DNA of 64,000 bases. It comes from Heracleum sosnowskyi. Taxonomy: Eukaryota; Streptophyta; Magnoliopsida; Apiales; Apiaceae. The DNA lies in the NCBI GenBank assembly GCA_030848705.1, contig CM061243.1:98578436-98642435 (forward strand). The letters run 5' to 3'. Numbering within the stretch: the stretch's first letter is position 1; every line of letters starts with the position of its first letter. This document shows, in pieces, positions 34,855-45,725 of this stretch. The translations under genes were made by a program, and so were the position numbers. The notes below the pieces were generated by a model. That model was not told where the DNA came from and ran no database searches. It saw nothing but the letters and a program-made list of their open reading frames with translations.

Positions 34855-36750
34855 TATTAGTGAGATCACAAGGCAGTATGAACAGGAAGACGTGATAACT
34901 CAACACTAGAACAGGACAGGTAAATAATACTACGCCTACACAGAAATCAGGAAGAAATGAATACAAGACAAATACAAAGAATCAAAACATTAGATAGATC
35001 TTTGAAGTCTACTACAGGTCACTGAAAGAAGTTCATTAACATGTTCATGCCTCAGTGAAGAATAAGGTTTGAAGACTTTCAAGGTTTCAGAAGGTGTGTA
35101 GATTCAGTATAAGTGCCACAAGAAGATTTTAGTGTATTAGCATTGATTGTGTTATAGACAGTGTTTGAGGCATATGAATCTGGTTTAATTGAATATAGGG
35201 TAAAAACAAAGGTTAAAGAAGATAGCTACAGTTTTGAAGTTATACTCGCTGAAAGAAGTTCATTTATATGTTCGAGCGTCAGAGAAGAATAGAGAATGAA
35301 GTATTCAAGATTGTAGTAGCAATGAAGACGTTGTCTAAGTACCAGGAAGGATTCCAGTGAAAGTGCGTTGTTTATTGACAATCTATGTTCGAAGCAATTT
35401 GTCCTGCTGCCGACTTATCAATTGGAATGCAATGAAGATGTGAAGATTCAATTCAGTGTTAGTCGTCTGTGAACCAGACCAGTTGCACCAGGCGTCAACA
35501 CATATGAAGAAGATCAACACATTTATTCGACAGAAAGAATTGATGAAGTCCGACATGATAATTCCAGAAAATATCAAGCAGATTAACAAGAATTATCAGT
35601 GTTGAAGAAAACCATGAGAAGCTAAATTGTAGAAAGGAAAATCGTACAGTCAAAAGGTGTTAAGTGTACAAAAGTTGAAACCTCAATAAAGAAACTGCAA
35701 GAAATGAAACTTGAAGGTTTAAGTGCTGACCAATCAAACCTTGGGTACTAATCTGCACTTTGACAAGGTTGGCCAAAAACCACTTCGATGGTTTTTGTTT
35801 GGTTCGATGGTTTTTTATTTAAAAGCTTCGATAGTTTTTTTGTGGGTTCACACTGGAACCAGTTCAACTTTGTTGGGGCCGAGATTTTTGACTACTGCGA
35901 TACTTTTAATGCTCCGATAGATGAAATTTATTTTATAAACTTAAATAAATTTATTTTAAACTTATTAATTAAGTTTATTATAAATTTAAATAAGTTTATT
36001 TTATATATTTATTAAAACTAAAAAGGAGTATTTCGATAGTTTCTTTATAAGAAACCATCAAAGTGGTTTGAAAAAAAAAGAGAATGGTTCGATAGTTTTC
36101 TAAAAGAAACTATGGAATTATTTTTAAATGATTTGATAATTTTCTTTGATAGTGTTTTTCTCCTACAACATGAAGAATTGTGTGGACACAATTTAAAGTT
36201 GCGTTCGATAGTTTTTTTTAAAAAAACTATCAAGACTACACAAATTGAAGCAGAACGATTTATTGAAGAGTACTTCTTCTGTTCTTCATCTTCTTCGACG
36301 AAGAGAAGAGAAACAGAGAGAGACAGAGAAGGAGACATTTATTTTATACCTGAACTTCTCACCGAGTAAACGTTATAATGTCCAAACGTTGTTCAATCTT
36401 AAGGGTCATTATAAAGTTTCTCCGGTAATTAAATCCTTTAGACAAACAAATAGATACAAACATTGTTTAGGATTTAATTTGTACAATCTTTGTAGAAGTA
36501 AGAACAAATTGTTCTTGGTAGCCGGTAAATTGATTTACCGGGTGTAGCACCCCTTCAAGATTTATATCGAATATAATTCTTGGAAAATCTTGTGTTGTTA
36601 TTTTCATGTCCGAAATACTATTCACCCTCAAGAACACGAACCCACTACAAGAACACTAATTTAATTATCCGCAAAAGATTCGAAAGAATTTTTTATAATT
36701 AGTGAGTATCGTATTCAACCCCCCCTTCTACGATACTTTGGGACCTAACA
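34855..36750 (+). repeat. SIRE 5' LTR, 1.9 kb
   Basis: The LTR runs from TATTAGTGAGATC (the sister copy reads TGTTGGTGAGATC) to GGGACCTAACA. It ends with CAACCCCCCCTTCTAC-ATAC just before the primer site. The first 890 bp match 47230-48118 without visible gaps, with about 25 substitutions by eye. Its second half holds the TTCGATAGTTTT hairpin family (35787-36240). The start shows two G-to-A changes in the terminal TGTTGG, which would impair integration. Confidence 0.92.
35787..36240. repeat. TTCGATAGTTTT hairpin cluster in the LTR
   Basis: At least seven TTCGATRGTTT copies occur. Several form inverted pairs with AAACYATCRAA: about 36029-36060, 36085-36116 and 36203-36233 (arms GATAGTTTTTTTT / AAAAAAACTATC). 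The same motif family reappears upstream of the env-like ORF at 43540-43910. In RNA these would fold as short U/A-rich stem-loops. Function is unknown. Confidence 0.75.
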
Positions 36751-36752
36751 AT

Positions 36753-36764
36753 TGGTATCAGAGC
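36753..36764 (+). promoter_or_regulatory. SIRE primer-binding site
   Basis: TGGTATCAGAGC lies two bases after the 5' LTR end. It is complementary to the 3' end of initiator tRNA-Met, the usual minus-strand primer of copia elements. Confidence 0.92.
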
Positions 36765-36959
36765 TTGTTGATCGATATACAGATCTGATCCGGTGTTTTA
36801 GACCAAACAGTCAAGTTCTCAGAATTTTCGGATTTTTTAATTTTCAAAAAATTTCATTTCTTGAAATTTTTGAATTTTAATTAATTTGAATTTTATTCTT
36901 GAAATATTTTTATTTTTCAAAAAGTTCGAAATTCTTGGAATTTAAAATATTTCTTATCC

Positions 36960-39900
36960 TAAGCCAAGGGTTCTCAAAAGATTGTTAGATTCAAGATTCC
37001 TCCGAGCGGTAAAGATGATTTTAATATTTTGAAGAAAAAGTTGACCATGTGTTATTCAGACGGAAAATCCCTGAACACGGGAATTGAAGAAAATGGTTGT
37101 CTTAATTTAAAGAAGTTGATTTCAGAACCTACTGAAAAAATTGTGGAATTTCCTCAAAGGCTTACTCCATAGGATCCCACTAGATTTTCAGATGCAGGAA
37201 ATGAAGAAGTTTCTACGGATACAATTTTTCAAGAGATTTTTAATCAACTCTAATGATTCAGTGATACACAATCACAAAGTGGATTGTACCAATGCTACAT
37301 TTATCTGCGAATCAAACGAGAATATAAGGAAAGGAATCGAGGAGGTTAGAGACAATGGAATGGACATTAAAATATCTCAGTAACATACATTAATGTTGGA
37401 ACCTCAGAACAGAATAGAAGAATTACTAGTAGCTGAATCAGAGGAAGCTCAGGTAGATGAAAGTGACTTGTACACTTGAGAAAACCTTGAGAGACTGTAC
37501 TACAGATCAGTGCTTCACATGTCAAGGAAGTTTAGTCACATCAGATTCAGAAGGAGTACAAAAGCCACATCCATGGATTAGGCTTATTTATTCCGAAGCA
37601 AAGACTCTTCAGGATTCAGTTCAAGAGGTAGTTACAAGACTGAGATGGTGACAAAAACAAGATTGATAGTTACAACTATGATAAGAACTGTGTTACAAGA
37701 AACTATCAGGGTTTGCTACATAGTACAAGGAGCCTGACAAACAAAGAAGAATAGGGACTCAGTTAATGAGCTGAAACAAAAGTGGAATGCTTTGTTGAGA
37801 AAGCATCAGGACAAAACTTATATTGCTTAAGGAAAGAGTTGGGATGGATCAGATGACGAGAAGATCATGGATATCTTGCTTTCATAGCAATCTCTAAAGA
37901 CGATTCACCTCACATATCTCAGGTATCATTTCCTTGAACTAATGCATAATTTAATTCTCAATATTCAAAGCATGTTAAGATCTTTGTATTTAAATGTTAA
38001 CACATGCACAAGCATGATAGCATCTCACGTGGATGGATTGTTGAATCAGTACTTGTGCGTGTACATAGAAGATCTTATATACGTGTGTATGAATATTTGT
38101 AGAATAAGATTATTTGCAATAGTGAGATAGAAGCTTTCTTTAGAAACAACTCTTAGTTTTAGGGGTTAAGTTTCTGGCATATAAGACCTTCGTTAAGCTA
38201 AGTTTCAGTATCCCTAGTAGAACAAGATTTGCTCATTTATTCTGAATTGTTTGTTAAGGGATAAACAGTTTAAAAGATGGAAGAATTACCTTTAGTGTTA
38301 GTAGAATGTGTAGAACACCTAGCAATATCTAAAACTGACTTAGGTAATAGAGAAAGTTAGATGACATACAACAACAGAATGGATTAGATAGAATTAGTGA
38401 TCTAATTGTTAATTCTTTTATTCCATGTATGTTTAGAAAATCATTGAATATCTGTAAATCTACTTGCTACCTGTTACACTTGTGTATATTGGTTAAAGTA
38501 GAAAGTACTGAATTTTCTAAAATGCATAACATGCCTAATTTGCACATTTCTTATCTACAATGTCATAATGCTGAATGTATGCCATGTATTCTTATTAACA
38601 TGCATGCTTATTTAAATGTTATGAATGCATCTCTTAGTACTTGCATTAATCATAGAAAAAGCATGTTTAAGAATCACATTAGGGCAACAACTGCAAGGTC
38701 AGTCAGAGATAAGAACAAGCATGTAAAGGTTGAAGCTGTTGTTACCTCTGTTAAAAGAAAAATCTCTAATCCATCTGGACCCAAGCAAATAAGTTGGGTA
38801 CCAAGAACTTTTAATCCATTTGTGAGTGCAGGGCAAATCAGGTTAATCGATTTATATGGTTTCTTGGTCATTACTACTGAAGACATATGATCGAAGAAAG
38901 AACTTGCCAATATCAAATGTGATTGAGAAAGTTGTTCCGTCAATAATCTTTGGAGATGACATCAAAGGTTTTCATCACGGGACATGGCTACGTTGGAAAA
39001 TGAATGTCATCATGTTTACAATAATTGGTATCATTGATAACAACTAATAATTGGAGTCAAGGATAACAATTAGAAGCATCTTTTTTGCTGAAGATTCGAA
39101 GCACAAATCTTCTTTTCGGACAGTTCTGCATCAAAGGACAAAATGTCAATTCAATGAAGGAGCAGTGTTTTATCTCAAGCAGGAAGGTTGAGAAGCTTGC
39201 TCTTCAAAGAGTAAGGAAAGAATATGTTCATAGTTAACCTGGAATCTCAGGCAAAGGTGAAGTCAACAGCTTCCACTGTAAAGCTTCATTAGACAAGAGT
39301 TTAGCTATGACATAAGAAGCTCTCACACTTGCATGACAATACAAGGAACTCTTTTGTAAAGTGGGAATTGGTGAGAGGACTGCCTCATCTGGGATTCAAG
39401 CTGGATGAAATATGTGAGGCATGTTAGAAAGGGAAGTCAAAGAAACATCACAGAAAAGCAATGATATGATAAGCATTACTGAGCCGCTTCAGATGATAAG
39501 TATGGAATTCTACAGACTAGTTAATGTCATGTCTACATCAAAGTAAAGATATACTTCAGTGATGGTTGATGACTAATCTTAATACAAAAAGGTGTTGTTC
39601 GTGCAATCTGAAGGACATGACATCACAGATGATGGTTAATCACATTTCCTTGATCAGTAACGAATACAGGAAGACCCCGTATGAGTTATTGGCCAATAGA
39701 AGCAAACACTGAATTTCTTTCAGGTGTTTGGAGGAAAATGTTTTACAGTAAAATATGGAAGTGAGCATCTTGGCAAGATTGGCAGCTAAGGCTCATTAGG
39801 ATATTTTCCTTGGCTACTCAGTGGAATCTAGAGCTTACGAGGTAAATGTGATTAATCAACAAGAGGTGATTGAAAGTCTGGATATGATGTTCAACAACTC

Positions 39901-40050
39901 CAAGCTCCCAGCTGTTATGTGTGATATTAATAGTAATGATGATTCAAATCAAAGCAGTGGTAATGGTAGTTTAACTACACAACTTAGTACTCCAACAGAA
40001 CCACTCAGCGAGGATGAGGATTCTCAGGAAATCCCAGCAACAGCTTAGGG
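36960..40050 (+). pseudogene. SIRE gag, protease and integrase remnants
   Basis: Frames are broken every few dozen codons. Recognisable pieces include a gag-like FPQRLTP ... DPTRFSDAGNEEVSTDT near 37150. Others are a linker with GPKQISWVP (38674-38890), an IFGDDIKGF motif (about 38940), a GAG-pre-integrase piece LVRGLPHLGFKLDEICEAC (about 39366) and the post-integrase segment VESRAYEVNVINQQ at 39821, closing at a GGGGGAG tract (40048). No catalytic triad survives. Confidence 0.75.
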
Positions 40051-40322
40051 GGAGCAAAAGAAGGATCAATTAGTCAGATCAACACCACAATGAAAATCAA
40101 GAGGACACTTCAAGAACATATCTGTCAAGACAAATGGTTTAGATTCAAGATCATTCCTGATGTCTAGTTCTTGGTGATCCTAGTGGTGGAGTAAAGACCG
40201 GAGCTATAGAGTATGAATGATTATTTCCTTGGTTTTCTTTCTGAAGAAGAAACTAAGAAAGTTAAAGAAGCTCTGATAGATCCAGATTGGGTGATTGCAT
40301 AGCAAGATAAACTCAATCAGTT

Positions 40323-41626
40323 TGTTAGGTCCTGATAAGTTTGTAGAAGGGGGGTTGAATACAAACTATACCGTTTTATCGAATTTGTCCTTTAAAAGAT
40401 TTAACTGTTTAGAACAAATTAGTGCGGAATAAAAACTGAAACAATATTCAAGTTAAATAGAAACTCTATTAAACTTGAGAGGTGTTACAATTTTGATCAC
40501 TGATTACAAAGAACTTAATAAAACAAATCTAGAATAAATTCGACATGAATTTATCTATTTTTGTAATAAAAAGGATCGAATACTAAAAAGTAGTTCGATA
40601 TAAAATCTAGGGATTATGATCCGCTAGAAAGCTAAAGCAGTACAAGAGATACAATTCTTATGGATTAAATGTTAAGAACAATCAAGAATTAATATCCTGC
40701 AGAAATTTAGAGCTTGACAGTTGAAGAAGTAATGAAGAGGAATGTAATGTTTTTGTCTGTCTTTACTTCTGTCTGTTTTTCGTGTATTATGTAATGTCAA
40801 CTGCCTCTTTCCTTTATACAATTCACTTGTCCTTTGTTTCACACGCGCCAATCCACTAGCAGTTTGTAATAGGAAGACTTGCTGAAAAACATTTCTTTTT
40901 GCCTTGGAAGACAATCGGGAAGACAAGCATTTGTACTAAGAAGACATTCGGGAAGACAAGGGAATGGCCTAGGAAGACTTTCGGGAAGACTCACTTGTGA
41001 GTCTTCCTAGTTCATTTTTCTAAGTCTTCCTAGTTCAAACCTAAGTCTTCCTAGTTCATATTTATTCTAATTTAAATAATTAACTAAATAAATTATGTAT
41101 TAATTTAATTCTTTGCAGAATTAAATTAATAAATAATATACTTAATAATATTAATTATTTATAAGAGAATAAATAGAATTAGTTGACTTCTCAATTAATT
41201 CCAGAATCACTTAAAACTTAGATAAATAACAAACACAATAGTACGTTGACACTCGATGTACTGTCTGGTTCATGAGTGACTAACGACAATGTCTGTTCTT
41301 TATCTATTTAACTTTAAGCAGTGATTCACTACCTTCTCATTCAAGAACTCCGTAATCAGTATCTTTTTCTGTCACCACTAGAAATCTCTGTCACTTTAAT
41401 AAATCCACTGAACTTGAATACTTCATTGAGGCTTGATCAATAAATTGAGCTTCTTTCAATGTAGAATCACTTCAAGTCTGTAGATGACTTTAATCTTCAT
41501 TCTTTGACAGATATAACCTTCTGAGATTCCTGTGACATCTGATTTTTATTATTTACTTATTACATCTTAATTAAAGTTGAGTAGAATCCTCGGTGTTTAC
41601 AAATAGGCCTGGACATATGCCTTTCA
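40323..41626 (-). mobile_element. Solo copia LTR with perfect TSD, inside SIRE RT
   Basis: The 1304-bp LTR starts TGAAAGG and ends CCTAACA on the minus strand. It is flanked by the exact 5-bp repeat CAGTT (40318-40322 and 41627-41631). Removing it rejoins the SIRE RT codons (LNQF ... VWKLVSRPNNR). Its end (GTATTCAACCCCCC-TTCTAC) resembles the SIRE LTR end, so it is a related family. It contains repeated GGAAGAC motifs and a near-perfect palindrome at 40984-41007. Confidence 0.95.
40984..41007. repeat. Palindrome with 11-bp arms (GGAAGACTCAC)
   Basis: GGAAGACTCAC and its exact reverse complement are separated by only two bases. They sit in a stretch (40870-41055) of repeated GGAAGAC units on one side and GTCTTCCTAG units on the other, forming a longer imperfect inverted repeat within the solo LTR. 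Confidence 0.85.
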
Positions 41627-41631
41627 CAGTT

Positions 41632-42990
41632 CTAAAGGCAGATTGTATGGAAGCTGGTATCTAGACCAAATAACAGAGTTGTAATTGGTACAAGGATAAC
41701 CAGAAGTTTACTGGATGACAATGGCATTGTTATGAGGGACAAGGCCAAACTGGATGCTAGGTTACAATCAGGAAGCAGTATCAAACAAGAAGCACCGGTG
41801 ACGAGACTTGAGGATATCAGGATATATCTGGCACCTTCTGCATATTCAAACTTTAATATCTTTATGGTGAATATGATCAAGTGCACTCCTGATTGGTGAG
41901 ATAGTAGAAGAAGTCAATGTACAGCTTCTCTTCAAGATCACAACAGGTTGGTATGAACTGGTATCAATACTCAAGCAATCGTCAAAGACATGGTATGACA
42001 CTCTAACTGAACTTTTGCAGAATGTGAATTTATTAGAGTAGTCATATATATATAACTCTCTATATCTTAAGGCACAAACATAATGTCATATATGTGCAGT
42101 GATATCATGATTATATTATATGTTGGTCTACTAACGAAAACTTGTGCAAGAAATTTGCCAAGTCATTGCAGAGTATGTACAAGATAAGTATGTTGGGAAA
42201 GTTGCAATTCTTTTTGGAATTACTTTGAGCAAGCCAAAAGAATAATTCTTTTAGGAGCACAAGTAAGCCAAAAGAGTGACGACAATAAAAGTAAGTCAAG
42301 AATCTTTTGAATGTGCACAATTGGGAAGATTCTATACATGCCAAGACTCCCTGCCAACAGTAGCCACTAAAGCTTGATCAGGACAAATCAGGTAAAAGAC
42401 AGAAATGACAAGCTAGAGAGGTATGATCATCTCATTAATTTATTAACTGTAAATTGACCACACATATTTTATTCTCAAGTTGCCAATGTGCAAGGTTTCA
42501 AGTGGATCCCAGAAAATCTAGTCTTATGGCTATTAATAGGATTTTTAGATATCTTAAGGGAATACCAAATCTCGGTATATGGTACCCTAAAGATACTTGT
42601 TAAGATGTTTAGCTATATAGATATAAAATACGCAGGTTGTAAGAAAGACAGGAGAAACATCTCTGGAAGCTGTCAACCCAAATGACAGGAGAAGCATCTC
42701 TAGAAGCTGTCAACTTGGTGGAGGAAGATTGATTTCTTGTTATGATAAAATGTAGCAGTCAACATCTATAGTTGCAGCAGAGGTAGATTTCAAGGCAGCT
42801 AATGATTGTTGTGCTCTGATTCTTTGGACAAGGAAATAACTTCATCTCCAACAACTCTGTGGAACACTCCACGACAATGCACCTTGACACCAGGTATCAT
42901 TTCTTTCGAGAGCATGTCTTCAATTCATAGAGTACCTTGCAGACACGTTTACTAAATCACTTGTTATGTTAAATTTTCAAGACTGGTTTA
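41632..42990 (+). pseudogene. SIRE reverse transcriptase and RNase H remnants
   Basis: The RT fragment at 41645-41900 reads WKLVSRPNNRVVIGTR, then RDKAKLDARL and APVTRLEDIRIYLAPSAYSN, matching the fingers of a copia RT. The YVDD catalytic box was not found. RNase H pieces at about 42490-42660 include LKGIPNLGIWYP. Stops and shifts break every frame. Confidence 0.75.
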
Positions 42991-43539
42991 TAAACTTGGG
43001 ATATTAGTTATTGCACATTATTTGAAAATCCCATCGGCAAGAAACTCTTAAAATAAGTTCATAAGTATTAAGTTGTCCATAGTTTAAGGACTTGTGAATT
43101 TATTTAACATCCAGTCCTCACGTTAATAATTATCTGTAGAATAATTTCCTTGTGTGTAGTTAATATATTCCATTGGTGATTATTTAAGGATAATTTAAAT
43201 AATTTAGTGCTAATATCTAACTCATAGATATTTAGTATTAATTTATTATTTATTTAATGTAATTTGAATTATGGAAATTGAAGCAGTTCAATATCTTATT
43301 TGCTCCATAATTTAAAATACATAAAATAAATATGCAACATAATTTATTGGATTTTAATTGGCTTATATCAGTTAATGATATTTAGTCGATTTTATTCTAA
43401 GAAAATTGTGAGATTTTTGTTGGATGTGAATTTTGTTAAAAATTTTTGATCTGGAACAAATTCAAGGATGAACAGAAAACAAAAATCAAGTTCATTTTAA
43501 ACTGGGAACAGGTTTGAAATGACATGAGCAGCAAAATCT
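42991..43539. other. SIRE spacer between pol and env-like ORF
   Basis: AT-rich DNA without a coding frame. It separates the end of the RNase H remnant from the hairpin cluster that precedes the env-like ORF. Confidence 0.6.
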
Positions 43540-43915
43540 ATCGAAAAAGGAAATTCGATAGTTTTCTGAGTACTTGATAAAAAGTATCGAAAGCAATTTT
43601 CGATGGTTTTTGTTAAAGAAAAGAAAAACTATCGAAGAAAAGTCTCGATAGCTTTTGAAATTGGAAATGAAATTTATCGAAAGAATTCAATTCTTTAATA
43701 TTCGAATTTCTCGATAGTTTTCAGAAAAGTACAACTTCTCGATAGTTTTATTTTTTAAAAGTAAATAAACTTTCGATAGTTTTTGAAAAAGGCTGTTTAA
43801 ATTCTGATTCTAACCACTTTGATAGTTTTTCAAAAACTATTGAAGTGTGATTTGACCTTTTTGCCTCTCAATAAAAACTATTGATAGTTCATTTTGAAAA
43901 CTATCGAATGTGAAA
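43540..43915. repeat. TTCGATAGTTTT hairpin cluster before the env-like ORF
   Basis: About ten CGATAGTTTT or AAAACTATCGA copies occur in 370 bp. Adjacent inverted pairs lie at about 43543-43570, 43626-43655, 43818-43850 and 43875-43908. The last pair reaches the start of the env-like ORF. The motif is the same as in the LTR cluster at 35787-36240. Confidence 0.75.
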
Positions 43916-44637
43916 TGTCTAAAATGGATATTGATCCAGAGCCCTCAGTGGCCATTCCTGACCAGGAGGTTGAAAACCAACAACCTCTAACCACGGTCAT
44001 AGAGCCTTTGGAAGAGACAAATGAAACAACAACAGAAACTCCTACCCCTACTATACCACCCACTCAAATAACTGAGAGTGTAGAGGGAGTCAGTGCCAAA
44101 GCTGCACCAAATAAGGAGATACACCATTCAACAACAACTCTGCCTTCTGCTAAAAGAAGAAAACTTGAAACCAAGGCACCTGTTGAACCTTCATTACCTT
44201 CTTTCACCGAGCCTCTAACAGATTTTTCTGAAGCTGATTGGGCAGTGATAACCAAAGCTATATCTGAACCCCTACCCCAAACAGAAAAAGGAAAATTGAA
44301 GGAAGCAACTAGTTCTCCGACCATTTTACGGTCAGGACCACTGGTTGAAGGTTTTTTAATGAACCAAGAGTCTTCACAGAAGTTGAGAGAAGGTTCTGAC
44401 CCAAATGCACAATCTAAAGGGTCATTACCTAACTCCCCAGATGGAACATATCTGGATCCTGCGGGTACCGGGTCTGACATAGGTGCAGATCGGCAACTCG
44501 GTAACAATGAATCAATTTCATTTGAGGAGTTACCTGAGGATATGTCTGCAAAGACTTCAGAGGGAGTTTCAGGGCCTCTGCTAACAAAAGAGCCTGATTC
44601 TAACCCCCCCGGAGATTCAAACTCTGGATCCTATTAA
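43894..44637 (+). CDS. SIRE env-like ORF, intact, 247 residues
   Basis: The open frame starts MKTIECEMSKMDIDPEP; the second or third Met (43915, 43924) is equally possible. It is rich in Thr, Pro, Glu and Ser, with a basic patch SAKRRKLETK (a possible nuclear-localisation-like signal). No signal peptide or transmembrane segment is visible, so it is not an obvious envelope glycoprotein. SIRE/Maximus elements carry an extra ORF here that is called env-like by position. It is uninterrupted, whereas gag and pol of the same element are full of stops. It could be a spared remnant or a selected ORF. Confidence 0.6.
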   Translation: MKTIECEMSKMDIDPEPSVAIPDQEVENQQPLTTVIEPLEETNETTTETPTPTIPPTQITESVEGVSAKAAPNKEIHHSTTTLPSAKRRKLETKAPVEPSLPSFTEPLTDFSEADWAVITKAISEPLPQTEKGKLKEATSSPTILRSGPLVEGFLMNQESSQKLREGSDPNAQSKGSLPNSPDGTYLDPAGTGSDIGADRQLGNNESISFEELPEDMSAKTSEGVSGPLLTKEPDSNPPGDSNSGSY

Positions 44638-45725
44638 GGAATGATCATCGCAAGATGATCATCAACTTGGTTTAACCAAGGACGGGGATTTGCGAAACCC
44701 CATTGCACCACCAGTGACCTCCTTAAGGATGGCTATGGTGATTTTCCTTGCAGGTACATTTGGATGATGAAGCTCTGAGAGATAAGAGTGAAACACTTGT
44801 GAGGTACACGAAACAGAATCACACACTCACAGTGAGGAAGAAAGAGAAACACCAAATCCTATTCCCTATCCCTTAAACTTGGTTCGTAATGTTTTACCTT
44901 TAAAAGACCTAACAGTTGAGACCTCATTTCGGAACCTAACATGTTTTAGGGCCCTAAAAAGTGTGATCTAACAGTTGGGAGGTATAAGGAAGATGTCGGG
45001 AAATTTGGTTCATAGGATGATCGACGGTGAAGCCATCTTGCAGTATTTAAAGGGCACAGTTGATCAGAATACATATTACTACTTTTCTAACATATGCTAT
45101 ATGAGAATTCCTTCAAGACCCAGAAAAACTTCTTTTCTTAACTAAGGGGGAGAAGTGAGTTATAATCAGATGATTGGAGGATTCCTCAACTAAGGGGGAA
45201 AAGTGGTAAGAAAAAGTAGAGGTACACCACACCACAATTCTATTGATCTTTCAACTATTGGGGAGAGACTAAGGGGAGAAGTGGTAGATTTCCTAGAAGA
45301 CAGAGAAGTGGTATTGGTTCACCACTGTTCTAATAAAGGGAGCAGCTGTATTCCATAGGGGGGGGAGTTGTATTCCAAATGAGGAGAAGCAAGAGAGATA
45401 TGTGCTTTTCAGAAAAGGAAATATGGTTGTACAACAGAAGCCGCTGAACTTGAATGGAGAGAAGTGGAGAGGTATTCTTCAGTAAGTGGTAGACAAAGAC
45501 ATATTCATTACCACTGAAGAATCTCGAGAAGCTGCTAATGATTACTTCAAGGCTGAAAAGGATTATTTGGCAGAGATTTAAAGAACCAAAGAAATGAAGA
45601 TGACTTACTACATGAATATCAGTTCAGTGCTAAAGGAACAATCATCTATCATTTCAGTTTGAACAAGAAATCTAGAAGTGAAGAATTTGATCCAGAAAAC
45701 TAGTAGCATTATTTACAAGTCCCGG
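44638..45725. other. SIRE 3' non-coding region
   Basis: The region between the env-like ORF and the inserted gypsy LTR contains repeated purine tracts (AAGGGGGAGAAGTG and related, at 45145, 45200, 45265 and 45357). These tracts are typical of the long SIRE 3' region and may act as secondary polypurine tracts. No coding frame is visible. Confidence 0.6.

Noticed and set aside
35383..35589. Antisense ORF in the SIRE LTR, with a near-copy at 47758-47964
   Set aside because: Its repetition simply reflects the LTR pair. Composition is low-complexity hydrophobic and no start context or domain supports it.
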